DNA of 64,000 nucleotides from Aequorivita iocasae (lineage in GTDB: Bacteria > Bacteroidota > Bacteroidia > Flavobacteriales > Flavobacteriaceae), in NCBI RefSeq assembly GCF_016757735.1, contig NZ_CP068439.1:2542001-2606000 (forward strand), given 5' to 3'. The position numbers were made by a program, and so were the translations under genes. A model generated the notes under the pieces. That model worked only from the letters and a program-made list of their open reading frames with translations, had not been told where the DNA came from and searched no databases. Positions within the stretch are counted from its first letter, which is position 1. Every line of letters begins with the position of its first letter. Below are positions 52,603 through 60,126 of the stretch, in pieces.

Positions 52603-53526
52603 ATGCATACTAATGTAAAAAACCCACTGATTTGTGATCCAGAAACAGGTGTTTGTGAAATACCTACAAGGGAGCATATACTCGAAAAGATTGAAGGAGA
52701 AAAGGCTATTACGAAACCTATTCGGGTAATTTACTATACGGATCCTATTTGCTCAAGTTGTTGGGGCATTGAACCACAATTGCGTAAGCTAAAGCTAGAA
52801 TATGGGCATCTAATCGATTTTGAATATAGAATGGGTGGGCTATTACGCGACTGGAATTATAACGACGGTGTTATTACTAAACCCGAAGATGTTGCACAAC
52901 ATTGGGATGATGTAAGCTATTATTTTCAAATGCCCATAAATGGAGACATCTGGCTGGAAGACCCTTTGCATTCTTCCTATCCGCCCTCAATAGCTTTTAA
53001 GGCTGCACAATTGCAGGACGAGCAAAAGGCACTGCTATTTTTGCGGCGAATGCGAGAACTATTGTTTATTGAAAAAAAGAATATTGCTAAATGGGAACAT
53101 ATAGCCATGGCGGCTGTCGATGCCCAATTGGATGTAAATAAATTGAATGAAGATTATCTAAACGGCAAGGCGGAACAAAATTTTTTTGAAGATTTGGAAC
53201 TTGCTCGGCAATTAGGAATAAGAGGTTTCCCAACAATTATTTTTATAGATGAAGACGGAATCGAACAAAATGTATACGGGGCAAGACCTTATACGGATTA
53301 TGAGATAGCGATAAAGAAGTTATTGCCCATAAGTAAGAAAATGTATTACGACCCTTCGTTAAACAACTTGTTCTCCCTCTATCCATCACTCACGGTAAAG
53401 GAATATGCGGAATTAGCCGATACAAACATCATAATAGCCAAACAGATTTTGGATGAGTTGCACAGAACTGAAAATCTTAAGAGAATAGAAACTAAAAATG
53501 GCAACTTATATAGCATAATATTATGA
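52603..53526 (+). CDS. DsbA-family protein, SpxH/FrnE-like
   Basis: The product has 307 residues. The thioredoxin-fold start IRVIYYTDPICSSCWGIEPQ has the CxxC pair Cys50-Cys53, followed by a DsbA-like helical insertion and the cis-Pro loop RGFPTIIFID. No signal peptide is present, so it is cytosolic. The PICSSCW motif and size resemble SpxH/YjbH (a ClpXP adaptor) and FrnE-type oxidoreductases. An N-terminal CDPETGVCEIP segment adds a C-x6-C pair (Cys11, Cys18) that is echoed in a short ORF just downstream. It probably handles thiol stress. Confidence 0.82.
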   Translation: MHTNVKNPLICDPETGVCEIPTREHILEKIEGEKAITKPIRVIYYTDPICSSCWGIEPQLRKLKLEYGHLIDFEYRMGGLLRDWNYNDGVITKPEDVAQHWDDVSYYFQMPINGDIWLEDPLHSSYPPSIAFKAAQLQDEQKALLFLRRMRELLFIEKKNIAKWEHIAMAAVDAQLDVNKLNEDYLNGKAEQNFFEDLELARQLGIRGFPTIIFIDEDGIEQNVYGARPYTDYEIAIKKLLPISKKMYYDPSLNNLFSLYPSLTVKEYAELADTNIIIAKQILDELHRTENLKRIETKNGNLYSIIL

Positions 53527-53560
53527 TAGCTTTTACTGAATAATTTCAAAAAACGAAAAA

Positions 53561-53686
53561 ATGAAACCTATATTCACCAAATACCCAAAGTACTGTAATA
53601 TAAACACTGGGGTATGTGTTATTCCGGTTCAAATTTTTGAACCTATAGAAATAATGGAATTTTCTAGTTATTATGAATTTCTGTAG
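53561..53686 (+). CDS. 41-residue peptide resembling the N-terminus of the DsbA-family neighbour
   Basis: The frame runs from ATG to TAG and encodes 41 residues. Its YCNINTGVCVIP (Cys12, Cys19) has the same C-x6-C and TGVC pattern as CDPETGVCEIP in the gene that ends 34 bases upstream. The rest is a short hydrophobic/acidic tail ending SYYEFL. It may be the remnant of a tandem duplicate or a functional small C-x6-C peptide. No other similarity is recognised. Confidence 0.4.
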   Translation: MKPIFTKYPKYCNINTGVCVIPVQIFEPIEIMEFSSYYEFL

Positions 53687-53730
53687 GAATCTTCCCCATC
53701 AAAATAGTTGTTTTCCCAATATTACAACCT

Positions 53731-53778
53731 TACTACCTAAAAGTGTAAGTTATAACCCTACCCTAATAGCGAACTTTG
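53731..53778 (+). promoter_or_regulatory. SDR-operon promoter with putative AraC-type operator
   Basis: TACTACCTAAAAGTGTAA and the following bases (53731-53756) match the yceI motif in 22 of 26 positions. GAACTTTG (53771-53778) is a weak -7 box, 15 bases from motif end to box start, the same spacing as at yceI. Confidence 0.55.
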
Positions 53779-53814
53779 TTTCATTAAATGATATTAACAT
53801 AAAAATATAAAATC

Positions 53815-54585
53815 ATGGAACATGTAGTAAGAAGATTAGAAAACAAAATAGCCATCATTACGGGTGGTGCTGGCAGTATAGGTAAAACAACGGCCAAACT
53901 GTTTTTAGGCCAAGGCGCAAAAGTATTTTTGGTCGATCTCAATGAGGCTTCCCTTAAAGAGGTAGTAGAAGAATTAAGCAGTAAAAACGTAAAGTATTCA
54001 GCAGCCGATGTCACCAAACCGGACGATGTGAAACGCTATGTAAAAGAAGCGGTAAATGCATTTGGGAAAATTGATATATTTTTCAATAATGCTGGAATTG
54101 AAGGTGTAGTAAAAACAACCGTAGCATATCCAGAAGAGGTGTTTGACAAGGTCATTGCCGTAAATGTTAAAGGTGTTTTTTTAGGAAACAAATATGTTTT
54201 ACCCCATATGAACGATGGCGGAAGTATTATCCTTACCTCTTCAGTAGCTGGAATTACGGGCAGTTTAAATGTAACGGCCTATATTGCCAGTAAACATGCC
54301 GTTGTAGGTATGATGAGAAATCTTGCCTTGGAGGTAGCCCCTCGAAACATTCGCGTCAATACCATCAACCCTTCTCCGGTAGATAATAGAATGATGCGTT
54401 CTTTGGAAGCTGGTTACAATCCTGAGGATGCAGCTGGAATGAAAAAAGCCTTTGAAAATTCAATTCCCTTAGGGCGATACGCTGATCCGGTTGAAATTGC
54501 ACAGCTTGTTCAATTTTTGGCAAGTGATGAGAGCAAATTCATTACTGGCACAACGCAAGTGATTGATGGTGGAATGAATGCTTAA
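53815..54585 (+). CDS. SDR-family NAD(P)-dependent oxidoreductase
   Basis: The product has 256 residues. Classical SDR motifs are TGGAGSIGK for cofactor binding, FNNAGIEG, the active-site Ser in ILTSSVAGI, and YIASKHAVVGMMRNLALE with Tyr and Lys. The end FITGTTQVIDGGMNA is typical of the family. An Asp in VFLVDLNEASL at the end of strand two suggests NAD rather than NADP. The substrate is unknown. It is the first gene behind the second copy of the shared operator motif. Confidence 0.9.
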   Translation: MEHVVRRLENKIAIITGGAGSIGKTTAKLFLGQGAKVFLVDLNEASLKEVVEELSSKNVKYSAADVTKPDDVKRYVKEAVNAFGKIDIFFNNAGIEGVVKTTVAYPEEVFDKVIAVNVKGVFLGNKYVLPHMNDGGSIILTSSVAGITGSLNVTAYIASKHAVVGMMRNLALEVAPRNIRVNTINPSPVDNRMMRSLEAGYNPEDAAGMKKAFENSIPLGRYADPVEIAQLVQFLASDESKFITGTTQVIDGGMNA

Positions 54586-54789
54586 CAGATGGTAGAGGGT
54601 CGCAACTAAATTTTAAGTTGTAAGGTTTTGTGTTTTTCATAATTTGGTTGGTTTTTAACCTTGCATTCTTAAAAAACCATTCAGCACACTTTTTCTAAAA
54701 TGATTAATAGCAAAAGATGTTGGGTGGTTTGTGGCCCTTTATGTTCGAAGTTCATTTCGCAAAGCAAGTTTCGTAGTTAGATTACATCA

Positions 54790-55671
54790 ATGAATAGAAA
54801 ACAATTTTTAAAATCAATGGCACTATTGCCGCTAATAGGTTCAAGTATGAATTTGAAAGATTTAAATAAAATGACTGCAACAATGAGTAATACAGAAAAA
54901 ATGCCTGTACTATTCTTGGGTCATGGAAGCCCTATGAATGCCATTGACGAAAATGAATTTGTGGCAAGTTTTAGACGGCTGGGAAATGAATTGGTACGCC
55001 CCAATGCAATACTCTGTATTTCTGCTCATTGGGAAACGAATGGCACATATGTAACAGCAATGCAAAATCCTCCTACCATTCATGACTTTGGAGGTTTCCC
55101 ACAGGAGCTTTTTGAAGTACAGTACCCAGCACCGGGAAGCCCTCAACTGGCAAAACAGACCAAAGCGATAATAACAAAAACAAATGTAGGATTAGATGAT
55201 AAATGGGGGCTCGACCACGGAGCGTGGAGCGTTATAAAACATCTCTATCCCAATGCCGATATCCCGGTAATTCAAATGAGCATTGATTATACACAGCCTG
55301 CAAAATATCACTATGAATTAGCAAAGGAATTGAATAGCCTTCGCACACAGGGTGTTCTAATTGTGGGAAGTGGAAATATGGTACACAATCTTCGCATGGT
55401 TTCGTGGAAAAGGTTAAACGAAGTATATGCCTACGATTGGACTATAGAGGCCAACGAAAAGATGAAAAACTTTATCGTTAACGAAGATCACAAAAGTTTA
55501 ATTGACTTTAAATCCCAAGGAAAAGCTTTTGAGTTAGCCATCCCAACGCCCGAACATTATATGCCGTTGATTTACACCTTGGCATTAAAGACCAAAAATG
55601 AAGAAATAACAATATTTAACGACAAACCTGTTGGAGGTTCACTGACTATGACTTCAGTTAAGATAGGTTAG
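54790..55671 (+). CDS. DODA-type extradiol dioxygenase (YgiD-like)
   Basis: The product has 293 residues. A leader-like start (MNRKQFLKSMALLPLIGSS) recalls a Tat signal but lacks the double Arg. The LigB-type domain begins with PVLFLGHGSPMNAI (metal His), then ICISAHWETNG (second His), GLDHGAWSVIKHLYP (His) and VGSGNMVHNLR. This matches 4,5-DOPA extradiol dioxygenase-type proteins, which open catechol rings with a non-haem divalent metal. Neighbouring DoxX and SDR genes suggest a response to phenolic or quinone compounds, which is inference. Confidence 0.88.
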   Translation: MNRKQFLKSMALLPLIGSSMNLKDLNKMTATMSNTEKMPVLFLGHGSPMNAIDENEFVASFRRLGNELVRPNAILCISAHWETNGTYVTAMQNPPTIHDFGGFPQELFEVQYPAPGSPQLAKQTKAIITKTNVGLDDKWGLDHGAWSVIKHLYPNADIPVIQMSIDYTQPAKYHYELAKELNSLRTQGVLIVGSGNMVHNLRMVSWKRLNEVYAYDWTIEANEKMKNFIVNEDHKSLIDFKSQGKAFELAIPTPEHYMPLIYTLALKTKNEEITIFNDKPVGGSLTMTSVKIG

Positions 55672-55688
55672 AAACAAAGCAATGAATT

Positions 55689-56111
55689 ATGAAAAAATTA
55701 CTGAATATTGAATTAAACGAGAACACCGTTAGTATAGCTGTTTTATTATTAAGGTTTGGTGTTGGTATAATGATGCTTGTTCATGGAATTCCAAAACTAT
55801 ACATGCTGTTTAGCGGAGATATTCAGTTTCCCAGTGTTATGGGGATGAGCGCAACGTTTTCATTAGTACTAACTGTGGTTGCAGAAGTATTATGTTCTAT
55901 ATTACTGCTAATTGGACTTTTTACCAGAATAGCGGCCATTCCATTGATTATAACCATGTTGGTAGCCGTATTAATGATTCACGGTAGCGATCCTTATGCT
56001 ATGAAAGAATTAGGACTGTTTTACTTGTTGGCCTATGTATTAGTGTTAATACTTGGCAGCGGTAAATATTCTTTTGATGCTATTTTGAAAAACTATCAAT
56101 TAGAAGAATAG
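55689..56111 (+). CDS. DoxX-family membrane protein
   Basis: The product has 140 residues with four membrane segments (VLLLRFGVGIMMLVHGIPKLYML, FSLVLTVVAEVLCSILLLIGLF, TRIAAIPLIITMLVAVLMI, LGLFYLLAYVLVLILGSGKYSFD). The GIPKL near the first helix and the GxxSFD-type end are marks of DoxX. It starts 17 bases after the dioxygenase gene, so they are probably co-transcribed. DoxX proteins are linked to thiol and quinone redox balance, though the exact reaction is not settled. Confidence 0.88.
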   Translation: MKKLLNIELNENTVSIAVLLLRFGVGIMMLVHGIPKLYMLFSGDIQFPSVMGMSATFSLVLTVVAEVLCSILLLIGLFTRIAAIPLIITMLVAVLMIHGSDPYAMKELGLFYLLAYVLVLILGSGKYSFDAILKNYQLEE

Positions 56112-56132
56112 ATATTGTTAATATATACAGCT

Positions 56133-56699
56133 ATGTCCGTGTCAAAAACCATATTGGTTAGGTCACTTGTGCTTTTTCAAACACATGGAATCAAGACTGT
56201 TAGAATGGATGATATAGCCAAAGAAATGGGTTTATCAAAGAAGACCATTTATCTTCATTATGGCAGTAAAAAGGAATTGGTTCAAAAATGTATTCACTAT
56301 CTTTTTGATTTACATTTTTCAAATATCAAAAGGATTCAAGATGAAAGGGGAACACCGATAGAGAAAATAAAAAAGATTTATGAATACGCCGTAAAACATT
56401 TAATAAAAGTTACACCTAATTTTTATTTTGATTTAAAAAGAGGTTATCCGGAAACCTATCAGTATTATGCCCTTCAACGCGGTAAAATAGTTTTTGGTAT
56501 AATTAAAACCTTATTGAAAAAGGGGCAAAGGAGTGGTGAAATAGACCCCACAATCAATACCCAGTTGTTTTGTGAATTTCATCTGATAAATCTGGATCAA
56601 GTAATAAGCCATAAAACCGCGCTTATGGAATATAGCTTGCAAGACCTATTGGACAACACTATTAGAGTGAGCCTGAATGGTATTATTAAAAGACAATAA
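56133..56699 (+). CDS. TetR/AcrR-family transcriptional regulator
   Basis: The start is placed at the ATG at 56133 (MSVSKTILVRSLVLFQTHG), because the TTG 18 bases earlier would add only a short hydrophobic lead. The product has 188 residues. The N-terminal HTH is canonical: IKTVRMDDIAKEMGLSKKTIYLHYGSKKELV. The all-helical C-terminal half is the ligand-binding and dimer domain. It closes the DODA-DoxX gene string and probably represses it or senses the same compound. Confidence 0.9.
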   Translation: MSVSKTILVRSLVLFQTHGIKTVRMDDIAKEMGLSKKTIYLHYGSKKELVQKCIHYLFDLHFSNIKRIQDERGTPIEKIKKIYEYAVKHLIKVTPNFYFDLKRGYPETYQYYALQRGKIVFGIIKTLLKKGQRSGEIDPTINTQLFCEFHLINLDQVISHKTALMEYSLQDLLDNTIRVSLNGIIKRQ

Positions 56700-56745
56700 T
56701 TTATTCAGCTCATTTTAAATTTAAATCCTATATTTTAATGGGTAA

Positions 56746-58134
56746 TTACTTCCCGATGCAGAAATTGGCAAAAATATTACCAAGCAGTTCGTCATTAGAA
56801 ATTTCACCGGTTATTTCACCAAAATAATGCAGTGCCTGCCGAATGTCTATGGCCAGTAAATCACCACTTAAATTACTGTCCAAGCCCTGTTGTACTTTGA
56901 TGATTTCTTCCAAAGCTTTTAGCATAGCGTCATAATGACGGCTGTTGGTAACGATGGTTTCGTTGTTACGAAGCGCGCCAGTGTTTACAAACTCGAGCAA
57001 TTTATTTTGAATTTTCTCAACGCCTTGCCCAGTTTTTGCGGATAATAATTGAAGATTGCCCATTGCAAGCTGTAGATTTTCTATTTCTTCTTTCGAAAGT
57101 TTATCAACCTTATTGGCAACAATCAAAAGGTTTTTTAAAGGGTATTTATTTTTAATGGTTTCAATTTCCACTTTGAACTTTGAACTTTCAACTTTGAACT
57201 TTTCAGCATCAAAAAGATAAATTACTACCTGTGCCTGTTCTATTTTCTGAAATGTTTTTTGAATTCCCAAACCTTCAATAACGTCCACCGTTTCACGTAT
57301 TCCAGCTGTGTCAATAAAACGAAACCCGATACCGCCAATGATTATTTCATCTTCAATAGTATCTCGTGTCGTTCCAGCAATATCACTCACAATGGCACGT
57401 TCCTCGTTCAACAATGCATTTAATAGCGTAGATTTCCCCACATTTGGTTCGCCCACAATGGCTACAGGTATTCCATTTTTTAAAACATTTCCTGTGGCGA
57501 ATGAATCTATCAAGCGCTTTAAAACGTGGGTTATTTTTGATATAAGTTTTTGAAATTCTTCACGGTTAGCAAATTCCACGTCTTCTTCAGCAAAATCCAG
57601 TTCTAATTCTATAAGTGAAGCAAAATTCAAAAGTTCTTCCCGAAGCTTTTTTATTTCCGAGGAAAAGCCCCCGCGCATTTGTTGCATAGCCAATTGATGG
57701 CTGGCGGCACTATCGCTTGCAATAAGATCTGCAACTGCTTCTGCTTGGCTCAAATCCATCTTTCCATTCAGGAATGCACGAAGTGTAAACTCACCCGCTT
57801 GTGCCATTCTGCAACCTTTACGCAGGCATAGCTGAATTATTTCCTGCTGAATGTAATTACTACCGTGACAGGAAATTTCAACCACATCTTCACCTGTGTA
57901 ACTGTTTGGGTTTTTAAAAATGGTGACGAGCACTTCGTCAATAATTCGTTCACCATCTTTTATATGACCCAAATGAACGGTATGGGTTTTTTGTTTTACG
58001 AGTTCTTTTCTTGATACGGAACTAAATATTGAAGAAGCAATTGCAATGGCATCGGGGCCCGAAAGCCTTAAAACAGCAATTGCTCCTGCGCCTGCCGGTG
58101 TTGCCATTGCCACTATGGTGTCTGTGTGTGTCAT
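56746..58134 (-). CDS. mnmE: tRNA modification GTPase MnmE (TrmE)
   Basis: The start is placed at the ATG at 58134 (MTHTDTIVAMATPAGAGAIAVLR), the usual family start. The product has 462 residues. The N-terminal formyl-THF-binding domain has AMATPAGAGAIAVLRLSGPDA and HGSNYIQQEI. The helical domain is followed by the G domain: GEPNVGKSTLLNAL (G1), DIAGTTRDT (G2), DTAG (G3), ANKVD (G4), SAKTG (G5). The C-terminus CIGK is canonical. With MnmG it modifies wobble uridines of tRNA. Between G3 and G4 lies the repeat-like peptide KFKVESSKFKV, encoded by tandem DNA words. Confidence 0.95.
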   Translation of the reverse strand: MTHTDTIVAMATPAGAGAIAVLRLSGPDAIAIASSIFSSVSRKELVKQKTHTVHLGHIKDGERIIDEVLVTIFKNPNSYTGEDVVEISCHGSNYIQQEIIQLCLRKGCRMAQAGEFTLRAFLNGKMDLSQAEAVADLIASDSAASHQLAMQQMRGGFSSEIKKLREELLNFASLIELELDFAEEDVEFANREEFQKLISKITHVLKRLIDSFATGNVLKNGIPVAIVGEPNVGKSTLLNALLNEERAIVSDIAGTTRDTIEDEIIIGGIGFRFIDTAGIRETVDVIEGLGIQKTFQKIEQAQVVIYLFDAEKFKVESSKFKVEIETIKNKYPLKNLLIVANKVDKLSKEEIENLQLAMGNLQLLSAKTGQGVEKIQNKLLEFVNTGALRNNETIVTNSRHYDAMLKALEEIIKVQQGLDSNLSGDLLAIDIRQALHYFGEITGEISNDELLGNIFANFCIGK

Positions 58135-58202
58135 TGGCTGTAAAGGTACGGTTAACTTTGGAAAAGTTTTAAATTTAATGGAAGTTGAAATTAACACATA
58201 AA

Positions 58203-58232
58203 AAAAGGGTGCACAAATGCAACCCTTTTTGG
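58203..58232. terminator. Terminator-like hairpin between the DUF6252-like lipoprotein gene and mnmE
   Basis: AAAAAGGGTGCA and TGCAACCCTTTTT pair with one bulge around a short CAAA loop, and the A and T runs allow bidirectional use. It follows the lipoprotein gene on the minus strand. Confidence 0.7.
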
Positions 58233-58252
58233 TACAACGTTCCTTTGCTTAA

Positions 58253-58759
58253 TTAATATGCAAAATTTTTAAAATTTCCACTCATAGTGATAGCTGGGCC
58301 CGACCCTGATGTTGCGGTGATGGTAAAATTTCCGGAGATTAAACGTCCGTCCTCATTTTCAGGATTTTCTTGATTTTCTAAAATATTGATCTCTCCTTCA
58401 GACGCATTATAGGTTACTTGATTGGTTTGATCCCGAATTACAACGCTGGTTACAAAACCATTGGTAGCAACGTCATTAATAATTTTAGTGATTCCGCTTC
58501 CAAAGCCTCCAGTATTATTTAAAAAAATACGGATAATATTGGTGTTTTCGTCAGTTACTGCAAGGGTTAATCCATTGTCACTGTAATCGCTTGAGTAAAA
58601 CCCCAAACGAGATGAATAATTACTGCCAAAGCCTCCACCGTTTATGGTTGCGTTAAATTTCGCTTCTGGAGCACTTCCGCCACCTCCATCATCCTTTTTA
58701 GAACAGGAAATAATTACTACTGAGAGTAAAAGAATGCTAAATGTTTTTAGGGTTTTCAT
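58253..58759 (-). CDS. Exported lipoprotein (DUF6252-like)
   Basis: The product has 168 residues. A lipoprotein signal TFSILLLSVVIISC (lipobox Cys near residue 20) is followed by a Lys/Asp/Gly-rich linker (SKKDDGGGGS) and a beta-rich domain (KFNATINGGGF, LTLAVTDENTNIIRIFLNNTG, GRLISGNFTITA). The layout fits the Bacteroidota lipoproteins with a DUF6252-type jelly-roll domain. No function is known. It has its own terminator. Confidence 0.7.
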   Translation of the reverse strand: MKTLKTFSILLLSVVIISCSKKDDGGGGSAPEAKFNATINGGGFGSNYSSRLGFYSSDYSDNGLTLAVTDENTNIIRIFLNNTGGFGSGITKIINDVATNGFVTSVVIRDQTNQVTYNASEGEINILENQENPENEDGRLISGNFTITATSGSGPAITMSGNFKNFAY

Positions 58760-58840
58760 GTGTTTCGTTTTCGTTATTGTTAATTATAGAGTTAAATTAA
58801 CAACACATCGGCCCCATTAAATTATGTCATCAATATGTAA

Positions 58841-58866
58841 AAAAAACCGCCACTTGGGCGGGTTTT
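58841..58866. terminator. Terminator hairpin between dnaN and the lipoprotein gene
   Basis: AAAAACCGCC and GGGCGGGTTTTT pair around an ACTT loop with one bulge, flanked by A and T runs. It serves the dnaN transcript on the minus strand. Confidence 0.75.
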
Positions 58867-58903
58867 TAATTCTGCTATTCTGATTAAATAAGACTCTAAC
58901 AAT

Positions 58904-60022
58904 TTAATTGTTCAACATCACCGGCATTACAAGCATGGTAACGGTTTCACCTTCATCCAGACCATCCACTGGCGTTAATATTCCTGCGCGGTTAGGTAGG
59001 CTCATTTCCAAAGAAACTTCATCGCTTGTTAGGTTGTTCAACATTTCAGTAAGGAAACGGCTGTTGAAGCCTATTTGCATATCATCCCCTTGGTAATCGC
59101 AAGTAAGGCGCTCTTCGGCTTTGTTGCTGTAATCTATGTCTTCAGCTGAAATATTCAGTTCGGCACCTGCAATCTTTAAACGGATTTGGTGGGTAGTTTT
59201 GCTGGAAAAGATAGAAACACGTCGAACGGAATTCAAAAATTGATTTCTATCGATAACCAATTTGTTAGGGTTTTCCTTCGGAATAACCGCTTCGTAATTA
59301 GGGTATTTTCCATCGATTAAGCGGCAAACCATTTCAGTGTTCTCAAAAATGAATTTGGCGTTGCTGTCGTTATACTCAATGGTAACATCTTCCTCGCTTC
59401 CGGCAAGAATACTTTTCAAAAGCGTCAAAGGTTTTTTCGGCATAATAAATTCCGCGGTTTGCGAAGCACTGATGTCGTCACGGGTATATTTAACCAATTT
59501 GTGCGCATCGGTTGCTACAAAAACCAAATTATCTGTTGAAAATTGAAAAAACACACCGCTCATCACAGGGCGTAAATCGTCGTTTCCAGACGCAAAAATG
59601 GTTTTGCTGATGGCAGTAGCAAGCACATCACCCTGCACCACGGTGGATGACGGATCTTTCAATTCCACGGCATTGGGAAATTCTTCGCCACTGGCATATG
59701 CAAGCGCATATTTACCGTGATTACTGCTTATTTCAATAGTATTGTTGTCTTCAACAGTAAACGTTAATGGCTGTTCTGGAAAGGTTTTTAAAGTTTCAAG
59801 CAAAAGCCTTGCAGGAATACAGACCATTCCTTTTTCGGTGCTTTCTACTTCCAGCTTGGAAGAAATGGTTGTTTCCAAATCAGAAGCCGAAACAGTAAGG
59901 GATTTTCCATCCAAATTAAAAAGAAAATTATCTAAAATAGGAAGCGTATTATTGTTGTTGATAATACCGCCCAAAACTTGCAGTTGTTTTAATAAATACG
60001 AACTCGATACGATGAATTTCAT
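58904..60022 (-). CDS. dnaN: DNA polymerase III beta subunit (sliding clamp)
   Basis: The product has 372 residues with three clamp domains: start MKFIVSSSYLLKQLQVLGGII, a middle with RPVMSGVFFQFSTDNLVFVATDAHKLV, and the C-terminal GFNSRFLTEMLNNL and EGETVTMLVMPVMLNN. The family features VxTDxHRL-type and PVMLN-type ends are clear. It forms the ring that tethers DNA polymerases, including the Y-family and DnaE-type enzymes encoded at 24.6-28.8 kb. No dnaA or recF neighbour is visible, so this is not an origin region by context. Confidence 0.96.
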   Translation of the reverse strand: MKFIVSSSYLLKQLQVLGGIINNNNTLPILDNFLFNLDGKSLTVSASDLETTISSKLEVESTEKGMVCIPARLLLETLKTFPEQPLTFTVEDNNTIEISSNHGKYALAYASGEEFPNAVELKDPSSTVVQGDVLATAISKTIFASGNDDLRPVMSGVFFQFSTDNLVFVATDAHKLVKYTRDDISASQTAEFIMPKKPLTLLKSILAGSEEDVTIEYNDSNAKFIFENTEMVCRLIDGKYPNYEAVIPKENPNKLVIDRNQFLNSVRRVSIFSSKTTHQIRLKIAGAELNISAEDIDYSNKAEERLTCDYQGDDMQIGFNSRFLTEMLNNLTSDEVSLEMSLPNRAGILTPVDGLDEGETVTMLVMPVMLNN

Positions 60023-60126
60023 TGAATATTTATTTTTTTGATCAGAATAATGATAAATGCCTTGGTTTTAGCATACCTACAAATATATTTCAATTGAAGT
60101 GTTTGTTAAAACAAACTTATTAACAT

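Noticed and set aside
58135-58197. Upstream extension of mnmE
   Set aside because: The family starts at MTHTDTIVA-type sequence; the extra residues are not family-like.
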